Assembly: GCA_019310975.1 (NCBI GenBank)
Contig: JAFDDH010000001.1
Span: forward strand, 1-64,000
Length of the DNA stretch: 64,000 bases
Reading direction: 5' to 3'
From: Deltaproteobacteria bacterium
GTDB taxonomy: Bacteria > Myxococcota_A > UBA9160 > UBA4427
Part shown: positions 23,937 through 31,934 of the stretch, one piece after another
Numbering within the stretch: the first letter of the stretch is position 1
Layout: every line of letters starts with the position of its first letter
Notes under the pieces: generated by a model
The model's database searches: none
What the model saw: the letters and a program-made list of their open reading frames with translations, nothing else
What the model was told of the DNA's origin: nothing
Program-made: the position numbers and the translations under genes

Positions 23937-24775
23937 TGTCCGACGAAGTCCAGGGCTGGCTGGCCGAGCGCACCGCGCTGGTGGAGACGGTACTCGAGCG
24001 GACGCTTCCGGATCCCGCGCGTCCGCCGCAGACGCTTCATGCGGCCATGCGCCACCTCGTCTTTCCGGGTGGCAAGCGCCTGCGTCCGGCACTCGCGATG
24101 GCGGCCTCCGAGGCGGTCGGCGGCACACCCGAGGCCGCGCTGCCGATGGCTGTGGCCGTCGAGCTCATTCACACTTATTCGCTCGTCCACGACGACCTGC
24201 CCTGCATGGACGACGACGACCTGCGTCGCGGTCGCCCGACCGTGCACATCGAGTATGGCGAGGAGGTGGCGGTGCTGGCCGGTGACGCGCTGCAGAGCCT
24301 TGCCTTCGAGACACTGGCCATGGGCGCTGGCAAGGAACGAGCCGCTGCAACCATCGCGGACCTCGCGCGGGCCGTGGGGGCGGCCGGCCTCGTGGGGGGC
24401 CAGGCGGATGATCTGACGCAGGGACCCGGCTGCGGCGACGTCGAGAGCGTTCTCTCGATCCATGCCCGCAAGAGCGCCGCTCTGATCGCCGTCTCGGTGG
24501 TGGGCGGCGCGCGGCTGGGCGGGGCCGACGAGGATCTGCTCTTCGAGCTGGACGAGTTCGGACGCGAGGTGGGTGTCGCTTTCCAGATCACAGACGATCT
24601 GCTCGACGCGGGCGAGGACGAGGGCTGCTCGCTGGTGCCTCTGCTCGGCGAGGCCGATTGCCGCGAGCGTGCCGAGGCTCTGCTCGCGACGGCGCTCGCC
24701 CGGATCGCGGTGCTCGACGAGCGTGCTGAGCCGCTACGCGCGCTGGCCCGCTTTGCGGTGCGGAGGGGCGTATGA
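23936..24775 (+). CDS. ispA: Polyprenyl (geranyl/farnesyl) diphosphate synthase
   Basis: The protein has 279 residues. Both Asp-rich motifs are present: FARM DDLPCMDDDDLRRG (about 84-97) and SARM DDLLDAGEDEG. GGKRLRPAL and a GGQADDL helix complete the active site. The two-residue insert in the first motif and the chain length fit farnesyl/geranylgeranyl synthases of the IspA type. It condenses IPP with allylic diphosphates. The gene is coupled to xseB upstream and to dxs downstream (ATGA), the usual xseB-ispA-dxs arrangement. Exact product length cannot be fixed from the sequence. Confidence 0.93.
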   Translation: MSDEVQGWLAERTALVETVLERTLPDPARPPQTLHAAMRHLVFPGGKRLRPALAMAASEAVGGTPEAALPMAVAVELIHTYSLVHDDLPCMDDDDLRRGRPTVHIEYGEEVAVLAGDALQSLAFETLAMGAGKERAAATIADLARAVGAAGLVGGQADDLTQGPGCGDVESVLSIHARKSAALIAVSVVGGARLGGADEDLLFELDEFGREVGVAFQITDDLLDAGEDEGCSLVPLLGEADCRERAEALLATALARIAVLDERAEPLRALARFAVRRGV

Positions 24776-26673
24776 GCGGCAGGCGCCTGCTGCACGACAT
24801 CGACTCACCCGCGGATCTGCGGCGCCTGCCCCGCGAGCAGGTCGAGCAGGTGGCGGACGAGCTCCGCGCCGAGATCCTCGAGCGGGTCTCGCAGACCGGC
24901 GGCCACCTGGCCTCGAGCCTGGGCGCCGTCGAGTTGATCACGGCCATCCACTACGTCTTCGACACACCGAAGGACCGCCTCGTCCTCGACGTCGGCCACC
25001 AGGGCTACCCGCACAAGATGCTGACGGGCCGCCGCGCTGATTTCGATCAGATCGGCCAGCCGGGCGGGATGTCGAAATTCCTGCGCCGCAGCGAGTCCGA
25101 GTACGATCACTTCGGTGCGGGCCACGCGGGCACGTCCATCTCGGCCGCACTCGGGATGGCGCGCGGCAAGCGACATCGGGGTGAGGAGGGCTTGGTCATC
25201 GCGCTGATTGGCGACGGCGCCATGACGGCGGGGATGGCCTTCGAGGCGCTGAATCACGCCGGCCACCTCAAGGAGAACAATCTCGTCGTCGTGCTCAACG
25301 ACAACGAAATGTCCATCTCGCCGAATGTGGGTGCCCTCTCGTCCTTCCTGTCGCGCAAGCTCAGCGCTCCCATGGTGCGGCGCATGAAGGGCTGGGCGAA
25401 GGAATTTCTCTCCGGGTTGCCGGGCGACATGCTGCACTGGGCGCGCAAGGCCGAGGAGTCGCTGAAGGTCTTCTTCTCGCCGGGGCTGCTCTTTGAGGCC
25501 TTGAACTTCCGCTACGTGGGGCCCATCCAGGGCCATCGCATGGACGTGGTGCTCGAGACCTTCGAGAACGTGAAGGAGATGATCGCCAACGGCAGTGGCC
25601 CCGTGCTGGTGCACGCGCTGACCGAGAAGGGTCACGGCTACTCGCCCGCAGAGGCCGACCCGCTGAAATACCACGGTGTCACACAGTTTGATGTCGCCTC
25701 CGGTGAGTTCGCACCCAAGAAGGCCGCGCCGCCCTCGTATACGCGCGTCTTCTCGGAAGCGCTGATTCGTCTGGCTGCCGAGGACGAGCGCATCGTGGCG
25801 ATCACGGCCGCGATGGCGCCGGGTACGGGACTGGACCGTTTCCAGCGCAAGTTCCCGAGTCGCTTCTACGACGTGGGCATTGCCGAGCAACATGCCGTCA
25901 CCTTCGCGGCGGGGCTGGCGACCGAGGGGATGAAGCCCGTGGCGGCCATCTACTCGACCTTCCTGCAGCGGGCTTACGACCAGGTCGTGCACGACGTATG
26001 TCTGCAGAACCTGGATGTGACCTTTGCGCTGGATCGCGCTGGTCTGGTGGGTGCCGACGGGGCCACCCACCAGGGGCTGTGGGATATCAGTTTCTTCCGC
26101 AACCTGCCCAATACCATCGTGATGGCGCCCAAGGACGAGAACGAGCTACAGCACATGCTCGCGACTGCAATCGAGTACCCCGGACCGGCCGCGCTTCGAT
26201 ATCCGCGTGGGAGCGGGGTGGGAGTGCCGCTGGATCCCGACATCAAGGCACTGCCCATCGGTGAGGCCGAGCTTCTGCGCGACGGCGACGATGTCGTGAT
26301 TGTCGCCATCGGCATCATGGTGCATCCGGCCATGGAGGCCGCACAGGAGCTGGCTGCGCAGGGCGTGTCGGCCGCCGTGCTGAACGCGCGCTTCGCGCGC
26401 CCGCTCGATGAGGCGCGCATCCACTCACTCGTCGAACAATGTGGTGCAGTCGTGACGCTGGAGGAGCATCGCGGGGCCGGCGGATTCGGCAGCGCGGTGC
26501 TCGAGATGCTCGCGCGCGACTCGGTCGTGGTGCCCATCCGCTGCCTCGGAGTCGACATGGAGATGGTCGAACACGGCGAGACCCGCGAGAGTGTCGGCCT
26601 CGCCACCGCCGACATCGTGGCGGCCGCACTCGAGCTGGTCCGGGGCCGCGGCGGCGCCGACGGCTCCGCCTGA
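24772..26673 (+). CDS. dxs: 1-deoxy-D-xylulose-5-phosphate synthase
   Basis: The protein has 633 residues, full length. The TPP-binding region GDGAMTAGMAFEALNHAG followed by NDNEMSISPNVG is intact. The N-terminal LGAVELITAIHYVFDTPKDR, the DVGHQGYPHKMLTGR loop (active-site His) and the C-terminal transketolase domain with GIAEQHAVTFAAGLA and RAGLVGADGATHQG are all present. It makes DXP from pyruvate and glyceraldehyde-3-phosphate, the first step of the MEP isoprenoid pathway, feeding the IspA product. The ATG overlaps the ispA stop. Confidence 0.97.
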   Translation: MSGRRLLHDIDSPADLRRLPREQVEQVADELRAEILERVSQTGGHLASSLGAVELITAIHYVFDTPKDRLVLDVGHQGYPHKMLTGRRADFDQIGQPGGMSKFLRRSESEYDHFGAGHAGTSISAALGMARGKRHRGEEGLVIALIGDGAMTAGMAFEALNHAGHLKENNLVVVLNDNEMSISPNVGALSSFLSRKLSAPMVRRMKGWAKEFLSGLPGDMLHWARKAEESLKVFFSPGLLFEALNFRYVGPIQGHRMDVVLETFENVKEMIANGSGPVLVHALTEKGHGYSPAEADPLKYHGVTQFDVASGEFAPKKAAPPSYTRVFSEALIRLAAEDERIVAITAAMAPGTGLDRFQRKFPSRFYDVGIAEQHAVTFAAGLATEGMKPVAAIYSTFLQRAYDQVVHDVCLQNLDVTFALDRAGLVGADGATHQGLWDISFFRNLPNTIVMAPKDENELQHMLATAIEYPGPAALRYPRGSGVGVPLDPDIKALPIGEAELLRDGDDVVIVAIGIMVHPAMEAAQELAAQGVSAAVLNARFARPLDEARIHSLVEQCGAVVTLEEHRGAGGFGSAVLEMLARDSVVVPIRCLGVDMEMVEHGETRESVGLATADIVAAALELVRGRGGADGSA

Positions 26674-27440
26674 GCGCCGTCCTGGCCAGCAGGCCCAAGC
26701 GTTCCGGCAAGCAGCGGCTCGATGAGCGGCTTGTGGCGGACGGGTTGGCTGAGTCGCGCAGCCACGCGCAGGCGCTGATCCTGACCGGCGACGTTCTGGT
26801 CGACGACGTACCGGTCGACAAAGCGGGCACGCGGATCGCCGATCAGGCGGCTCTGCGCGTGCGCCGTCCGCTTCGCAGATACGTGTCGCGCGGTGGTGAA
26901 AAGCTGGCCGGGGCGCTCGAGGACCTGGGCGTCGATCCGACCGGGCTCTACTGCCTGGACGTCGGCGCGAGTACCGGCGGGTTCACCGACTGTCTGCTGC
27001 AGGCCGGCGCCCGGGGTGTCGTGGCCGTCGATGTCGGGCATGGACAGTTGCATCCGAAGCTGCGCAGTGACGAGCGAGTGCGTGTGCACGAGCGCACGAA
27101 TGCGCGAGAGCTGGATGCGCGTCACGTCGCGGAGAGCGTGGATCTCGTCGTGGCCGACGTGTCGTTCATCTCGTTGCGGCTGCTCCTGCCGCACTTCGTC
27201 GAGGTCGCGCCGCAGGCCGAGCTCGTACTGATGGTGAAGCCACAATTCGAGATCGGAAGGAAGAGAGTCGGGAAGGGCGGGGTGGTTCGCGATGACGGGT
27301 TGCGGGCCGAGGCCGTTCTCTCGGTGACCGAAGCGGCCGCAGAGCTTGGCTTTGTGATCGTCGCTCAGGCAGATAGCCGGCTGGCTGGACCGAAGGGAAA
27401 TCGGGAGATCTTCGTGCACTTGCGGCGGGGGCGTCGTTAG
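26670..27440 (+). CDS. tlyA: TlyA family rRNA (cytidine-2'-O)-methyltransferase / hemolysin-like
   Basis: The protein is about 256 residues. The N-terminal S4 RNA-binding domain (QRLDERLVADGLAESRSHAQ) is followed by an FtsJ-like methyltransferase: CLDVGASTGGFTDCLLQAG, VVAVDVGHGQLHPKLR, VVADVSFISLR and LVLMVKPQFEIGR. Residues 5' of the S4 domain contain no in-frame ATG, GTG or TTG before dxs. A CTG at 26670 overlaps the dxs stop (CTGA) and is the most plausible start. The alternative GTG at 26733 would cut into the S4 domain. Sequence and context match TlyA from other deltaproteobacteria. Confidence 0.9.
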   Translation: MSAVLASRPKRSGKQRLDERLVADGLAESRSHAQALILTGDVLVDDVPVDKAGTRIADQAALRVRRPLRRYVSRGGEKLAGALEDLGVDPTGLYCLDVGASTGGFTDCLLQAGARGVVAVDVGHGQLHPKLRSDERVRVHERTNARELDARHVAESVDLVVADVSFISLRLLLPHFVEVAPQAELVLMVKPQFEIGRKRVGKGGVVRDDGLRAEAVLSVTEAAAELGFVIVAQADSRLAGPKGNREIFVHLRRGRR

Positions 27441-27550
27441 CTGCTCGGTCGACGATCTCGTCTGTGGTGCGCCATCATCGTCCTCGACCCTTCCCAAGGG
27501 CGGGCTTCGTGCAGCGGGCTCGATAGAGCTCCATCGAGAAGGAGAATGAG

Positions 27551-27979
27551 TTGACGGCTCCCAAGCGGCCACTCCCACAACCGACGCCGGAAACGGCCCA
27601 TTTCTGGAATGGAACACTCGAGGGCGAGCTGCGGCTGCAGCGCTGTACGTCCTGTGAGGAATCCTATTTCCCCCCGCGTCCCTTCTGCCCGAGCTGTGGG
27701 ACGCGCGATGTCGAGGTGTACCCAGCGAGTGGGCGTGCCCGCCTCTATAGCTATGTGATCAATCATCGGGCGATGCCGGGATTCGAGTCCCCGTATGCGA
27801 TCGCGGTCGTTGAGCTCGAGGAGGGGCCGCGCATGATGACGAATATCGTCGAATGTCCACAGACTCCCGAGGCGCTGGTACTCGATATGGAGCTCGAGGT
27901 TGCGTTTCAGACCATGAGCGATGAAATCACCTTGCCCCTTTTCAAACCGCGCAGTCCCGCGGCCGAAACGTCGGAGTAG
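27551..27979 (+). CDS. DUF35 / OB-fold Zn-ribbon acyl-CoA-associated protein (second copy)
   Basis: The protein has 142 residues from a TTG at 27551 behind a good aaggaga SD. Its zinc ribbon has both knuckles intact (CTSCEESYFPPRPFCPSCG), unlike the DUF35 protein at 12320. An OB-fold follows (GRARLYSYVINHRAMPGF, YAIAVVELEEGPRM). It sits just before an Ltp thiolase-like gene on the same strand. The pair should form a heteromeric enzyme acting on CoA esters, with DUF35 helping to bind the CoA part. Confidence 0.9.
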   Translation: MTAPKRPLPQPTPETAHFWNGTLEGELRLQRCTSCEESYFPPRPFCPSCGTRDVEVYPASGRARLYSYVINHRAMPGFESPYAIAVVELEEGPRMMTNIVECPQTPEALVLDMELEVAFQTMSDEITLPLFKPRSPAAETSE

Positions 27980-27983
27980 AGAT

Positions 27984-29123
27984 ATGCGTTGTGCCGTGGC
28001 CATCGTCGGTGCCGCCGAGACCACAGAGCTCGGCAAGATTCCGGATCTGAGCCAGATCCAGCTACACGCGGACGCGGCGCTCAACACCCTGGCCGATGCG
28101 GGCCTGGGGCTTCGAGACATCGACGGCCTGGCGACCGCGGGCGAGAGCCCGACTGCGGTGGCCCACTATCTGGGGATCGTCCCGTCATGGGTCGACGGCA
28201 CGGCGGTGGGTGGCTGCTCGTTCATGCTTCACGTCCGTCATGCGGCGGCGGCGATCGAAGCCGGGCTCTGCACTACGGTGCTCATCACTCACGGTGAGAG
28301 TGGTCGGTCCCAGGTTGGCCGCGCCGGACACTCCATGTCGTCTGCCAGTCTCGTGGGTCAATTCGAGATGCCCTATGGGCCGATGGGCCCCCCGACGATG
28401 TTCACGCTTCCGGTGCTTCGATATATGAAGGAGTACGGCATTGGCGAAGCGGACCTGGCCAGGGTTGCCGTGATTCAACGCGAATGGGCCGCGATGAATC
28501 CACGCGCGTCGTATCGCGATCCGATCTCGATCGAGGATGTTCTCGAATCGCGCATGATCGCCTATCCCTTTCGGAAGCTGATGTGCTGCCTGGTGACCGA
28601 CGGGGGAGGTGCTCTGATTCTGACTTCTGCGGAGCGCGCAAAGGACCTTTCCACTTCGCCGGTCTATGTCGTTGGATCCGGCGAGGCGGTCGAGACCCCG
28701 ATGGTGAGCCAAATGGAAGACTTCACCTCGTCACGGGCGTTTCGGCTTGCCGGCCAGGCTGCGTTTGCGTCTTCGGGCATAGCGCACGCCGACGTGGATC
28801 ATTTGATGATCTACGACGCATTCGCCCATCTTCCGCTCTACGGTCTCGAGGATCTCGGCTTCGTGAAGAGGGGAGAGGCGGCCGCTTTCGTTCGCGATCG
28901 CAATACGGCACCCGGCGGCGCGTTGCCCCTCAACACCAATGGCGGTGGACTCTCCTATATGCACTCGGGCATGTACGGGATGTACGCGTTGCAGGAGAGC
29001 GTTCGCCAGCTGCGCGGTCGGGCAGCGGCTCAGGTAAAGGAAGCCAGCATCTCGCTCTGTCTCGGTGTGGGGGGCATGTTCGGTGCCTCCGGTGTGGTCA
29101 TCCTCTCGAACGAGATCTTGTGA
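27984..29123 (+). CDS. Thiolase-like lipid-transfer protein, candidate Ltp2-type retro-aldolase
   Basis: The protein has 379 residues, starting 5 nt after DUF35 with an SD (ggag) inside the DUF35 end. It has a thiolase fold without the thiolase nucleophile: the equivalent region reads GTAVGGCSFMLHVRHA. Two Tyr, in IYDAF and in GGGLSYMHSG, lie 48 residues apart. From memory, Ltp2 aldolases of sterol side-chain degradation use two Tyr in matching motifs about 50 apart. The likely reaction is retro-aldol cleavage of a hydroxyacyl-CoA, together with the DUF35 partner. A coupled SDR gene follows. The substrate remains unproven. Confidence 0.86.
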   Translation: MRCAVAIVGAAETTELGKIPDLSQIQLHADAALNTLADAGLGLRDIDGLATAGESPTAVAHYLGIVPSWVDGTAVGGCSFMLHVRHAAAAIEAGLCTTVLITHGESGRSQVGRAGHSMSSASLVGQFEMPYGPMGPPTMFTLPVLRYMKEYGIGEADLARVAVIQREWAAMNPRASYRDPISIEDVLESRMIAYPFRKLMCCLVTDGGGALILTSAERAKDLSTSPVYVVGSGEAVETPMVSQMEDFTSSRAFRLAGQAAFASSGIAHADVDHLMIYDAFAHLPLYGLEDLGFVKRGEAAAFVRDRNTAPGGALPLNTNGGGLSYMHSGMYGMYALQESVRQLRGRAAAQVKEASISLCLGVGGMFGASGVVILSNEIL

Positions 29124-29171
29124 GACCCTTCAGCCGGTAGACTGATGGGAAGAGTTCACGAGGAGTGAATC

Positions 29172-30032
29172 ATGGGCAAGCTCGAAGGCAAAGTTGCACT
29201 GGTGACGGGAGCCAGCCGGGGAATTGGCCAGGCGATCGCCGAGCTCTTCGCCGACGAGGGCGCGAACGTCGCTTGCACGGCGCGGACCCTCGAGGAGGGC
29301 TCGCATAAGCTGCTCGAGGGTTCCCTGGACAGAACCGTTTCGAAGATTCGCGAGCGCGGTGGTCGGGCGATCCCCGTGGTCTGCGATGTGTCGGAGTACG
29401 CGAATTGTGAAGCGGCTGTGTCGGAGGTCCGGGCAGCGTTGGGCCCGATCGATGTCCTCGTCAACAATGCTGCGCTCACTTACTTCATACCGATCCAGGA
29501 TTTCCCGATTGCGAAGTGGCATCGCAGCTTTGCGGTGAACCTACACGCTCCCTTCTATCTCGCGCAGCTCGTCCTCGGCGACATGCTCGAGGCCGAGAGT
29601 GGCGCCATCGTGAATATTTCGAGCGGCGCGGCGATTGGCCCCGGGCGCGGCCCCTATTCGGATCCCGTTCAGCGCGTGCGGGGTGGAACACTCTACGGCG
29701 CCGAAAAGGCCGCCCTCGAGCGCTTCACGCAGGGTCTCGCAGCGGAGGTCTACTCGAAGAATGTATCCGTCACCTGCGTGAGCCCGTCGCAGGTCGTCGC
29801 GACCCCGGGCACGCTGCACCATCGGCTGGTCAAGGATATGGACGATCCGCGCGCTGAGCCTGTCGAGTACATGGCCCGTTCGGTCCTGCTTCTCGCGACC
29901 GAGCCGGCCGCGAAGCTCAGCGGGCGAGTCACCTACAGCCAGGAGATCCTGGCCGAATACGGCGAGCTCGATGCGGCCGAGGCCAGGGGATTGGGGGGTG
30001 AGCGCGCGGGATCCGGATTCTCCAAGGTCTGA
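29172..30032 (+). CDS. Short-chain dehydrogenase/reductase
   Basis: The protein has 286 residues. The Rossmann motif is TGASRGIGQA, with LVNNAAL, NISSG (Ser) and the active-site YGAEK. A 15-residue insertion (GRGPYSDPVQRVRGG) lies between the Ser and Tyr. A strong SD (gaggag) precedes the ATG. It follows the Ltp gene by 48 nt and probably oxidises or reduces the product or precursor of the DUF35/Ltp reaction. The C-terminal half is somewhat longer than the family average (AEYGELDAAEARG). Confidence 0.9.
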   Translation: MGKLEGKVALVTGASRGIGQAIAELFADEGANVACTARTLEEGSHKLLEGSLDRTVSKIRERGGRAIPVVCDVSEYANCEAAVSEVRAALGPIDVLVNNAALTYFIPIQDFPIAKWHRSFAVNLHAPFYLAQLVLGDMLEAESGAIVNISSGAAIGPGRGPYSDPVQRVRGGTLYGAEKAALERFTQGLAAEVYSKNVSVTCVSPSQVVATPGTLHHRLVKDMDDPRAEPVEYMARSVLLLATEPAAKLSGRVTYSQEILAEYGELDAAEARGLGGERAGSGFSKV

Positions 30033-30062
30033 GGTCTCACGGGGGAGTATCTCGCGCGCCGG

Positions 30063-30971
30063 CTAGATAAGCTCCGGCGTTGCTTCCTTGGCGGCGCGTT
30101 CATCGCACACCCGCTTCGCCTCCAGGAGACTGGGGATCACGCCATCGAGCTGATCCAGGGTCCAGAGCTCGTCGGACTTGAAAGTGCGAATCAGCGTGGG
30201 TTGCTGCATGATGGCGACGGTGCCCCGCGAGACATGAATGATCTCGCCATTGACTGCCTTCCCGGCGGGTGACGCGAGCCACGTGACCACCGGTGCAATC
30301 TGCTGAGGCCCCCGCGTGGGATCACTCGTATCGACCGCGAGCCCACGACCTTCGATCAGCGGGATCGTCATGCGCGTCGCAGCGCCGGGCGAGATCGTAT
30401 TCACGGTCGCCTCGTATTTCTCGAGCTCGAGGGAGACGACCCGGCTGAAGCCTGCAATCCCCGCCTTGGCGGCGCCGTAGTTCGCTTGACCAAAATTGCC
30501 GAAGAGGCCGGAGACAGACGAGAAGTTGATCACCCGACATCCAAGACGATTGGTCTCGCGGATGTACCTTGCAAACGGACGCGTGCAGCAGTAGTGACCC
30601 TTGAGGTGGACGTTCAGGACAGCGTCCCAATCTTCTTCCTCCATGTTGAAGAGCGTGCGATCTCGCAAGATGCCGGCATTGTTGACCAGGATGTCGAGAC
30701 CACCGAAGGCGTCGATGGCGGTCTGAAAGATGGCCTGGCCGCCGGAAACCGTGGCGACCGAGTCGTGGCTCGCAACCGCCTCGCCACCGGCCTTTCGGAT
30801 CTCTTCCACCACCTCATCTGCAACGGGCGATTGGCCGCTCCCGTCCGTCGCGCCGCCGAGATCGTTGACCACGACGCGTGCTCCCTGCTTCGCAAAGTAG
30901 AGGGCGATATCACGACCAATGCCGCGTCCCGACCCCGTGACAATGGCGATGCGTCGATCCAATACACCCAT
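30063..30971 (-). CDS. SDR of the peroxisomal MFE-2 (3-hydroxyacyl-CoA dehydrogenase) type
   Basis: The protein has 302 residues from the ATG at 30971 (SD ggagga, 7 nt upstream). The family is marked by VVVNDLGGATDGSG, NNAGILRDR, FSSVSGLFGNFGQANYGAAK (split: Ser and YGAAK) and TRMT. These match the dehydrogenase domain of multifunctional enzyme 2. It would oxidise 3-hydroxyacyl-CoA in beta-oxidation, in keeping with the nearby Ltp genes. The C-terminal 50 residues (ELWTLDQLDGVIPSLLEA) resemble the linker region of MFE-2 proteins. It converges with the plus-strand SDR, with only 30 nt between them. Confidence 0.88.
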   Translation of the reverse strand: MGVLDRRIAIVTGSGRGIGRDIALYFAKQGARVVVNDLGGATDGSGQSPVADEVVEEIRKAGGEAVASHDSVATVSGGQAIFQTAIDAFGGLDILVNNAGILRDRTLFNMEEEDWDAVLNVHLKGHYCCTRPFARYIRETNRLGCRVINFSSVSGLFGNFGQANYGAAKAGIAGFSRVVSLELEKYEATVNTISPGAATRMTIPLIEGRGLAVDTSDPTRGPQQIAPVVTWLASPAGKAVNGEIIHVSRGTVAIMQQPTLIRTFKSDELWTLDQLDGVIPSLLEAKRVCDERAAKEATPELI

Positions 30972-31032
30972 CGGTCGATCCTCCAAGCTCCTACGCCTTC
31001 CTGTGTGTTTCGATGATAGATCGGATCGCAGG

Positions 31033-31046
31033 GGCTGCTAGCAGCC
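31033..31046. promoter_or_regulatory. Perfect 14-bp palindrome upstream of the MFE-2-type SDR
   Basis: The sequence ggctgctagcagcc is fully self-complementary. It lies in the 97-nt gap between the methyltransferase stop and the SDR start, 62 nt before the latter. It could be an operator half-site pair for a repressor or a weak hairpin; only its symmetry supports it. Confidence 0.3.
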
Positions 31047-31068
31047 TGGCTCATCTTGGGTCGGGCTC

Positions 31069-31848
31069 CTACGTGCACGATGGGTGCGGGCTCGTCGAAG
31101 ATTTCCGCGCCGTGACGACCTGCGCTCGGTGCCCCATCCCGCTCGGGTCTCCGGCATCGACGATCTCGGCCAGGGTGAAGCCGGCGGCGCGCAGTCGCTG
31201 GACGATATCTCGACCATAGTCGCGGAAGACCAGCACCTTGCCGCTGCCACGGATCAGATCGTCGTGATAGTTCGGTGGGTGGATGTGTCGCAGCCCGCCC
31301 TCCTCGACCAGGGCCCGCTCCAACGTCTCTTCCGAGTCGGAGAGAGGGACGGTGAAGATCAGCTGGCCACCCGGACGCAGCACCCGGTGCAGCTCCCGGA
31401 AGCCGCGCCGGTCATCGGGCACGTGCTCGAAGACCTCTGTGCTGGTACATAGATCGAAGGACTCGTCGTCGAAGGTGAGAGCCTGAAGGTCTTCGCAGCG
31501 GACGCCACCTCGCTCCTGGCCCGGCTGCACGTCATCGAAGAAGTCTGAGTAGACGAGCTCCCGGGCTTCTCGGCGTAGGAAGTCGAAGAGTGGTCCACGA
31601 GACGAGGCCTCGTAGACGCGGCTCTGCGAGAGATCCCCGAAGCGTTCGCGGACCACCGCTGCGATCCCCATCGCGATCGGTGAGGCCCCGCAGCGCACGC
31701 AGCGCGTGCCGAGTTGATCGCGTTGCAGCTTGAGGAAGAGCGTCGGACCGCAGAGCGGACAGCCGCCGACGCGAGCCCGCAGCTCCCGCCAGTCGAGGCT
31801 GTCCACCACGAATCGCAGCTTCTGTCCCAGCCTCAGATCCGAGGCCAT
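31069..31848 (-). CDS. Class I SAM-dependent methyltransferase with N-terminal Zn-ribbon
   Basis: The protein has 259 residues from the ATG at 31848 (SD gggaggtg). A four-Cys ribbon (CPLC ... CVRC, about 30-54) opens the protein. Core segments of a class I methyltransferase follow, with an acidic CEDLQALTFDDESFDLCT strand and HVPDDRRGFRELHRVLRPGG, typical of motif IV to post-IV. The Gly-rich motif I is poorly visible (ELVYSDFFDD). The substrate is unknown. It lies 86 nt after the sulfatase gene on the same strand, and their order suggests shared transcription. Confidence 0.78.
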   Translation of the reverse strand: MASDLRLGQKLRFVVDSLDWRELRARVGGCPLCGPTLFLKLQRDQLGTRCVRCGASPIAMGIAAVVRERFGDLSQSRVYEASSRGPLFDFLRREARELVYSDFFDDVQPGQERGGVRCEDLQALTFDDESFDLCTSTEVFEHVPDDRRGFRELHRVLRPGGQLIFTVPLSDSEETLERALVEEGGLRHIHPPNYHDDLIRGSGKVLVFRDYGRDIVQRLRAAGFTLAEIVDAGDPSGMGHRAQVVTARKSSTSPHPSCT

Positions 31849-31934
31849 CGGCACCTCCCGCGGGTTTCTGCGCGCTGATCTTCTTGATGTCGAGACACGG
31901 ATCGCCGCGCTCGACGCTCGCAACGGACGTGCGG

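Noticed and set aside
25974-27617. 547-residue minus-strand ORF over dxs and tlyA
   Set aside because: Antisense of two conserved enzymes; Ser/Arg/Ala-rich with no recognisable domain.
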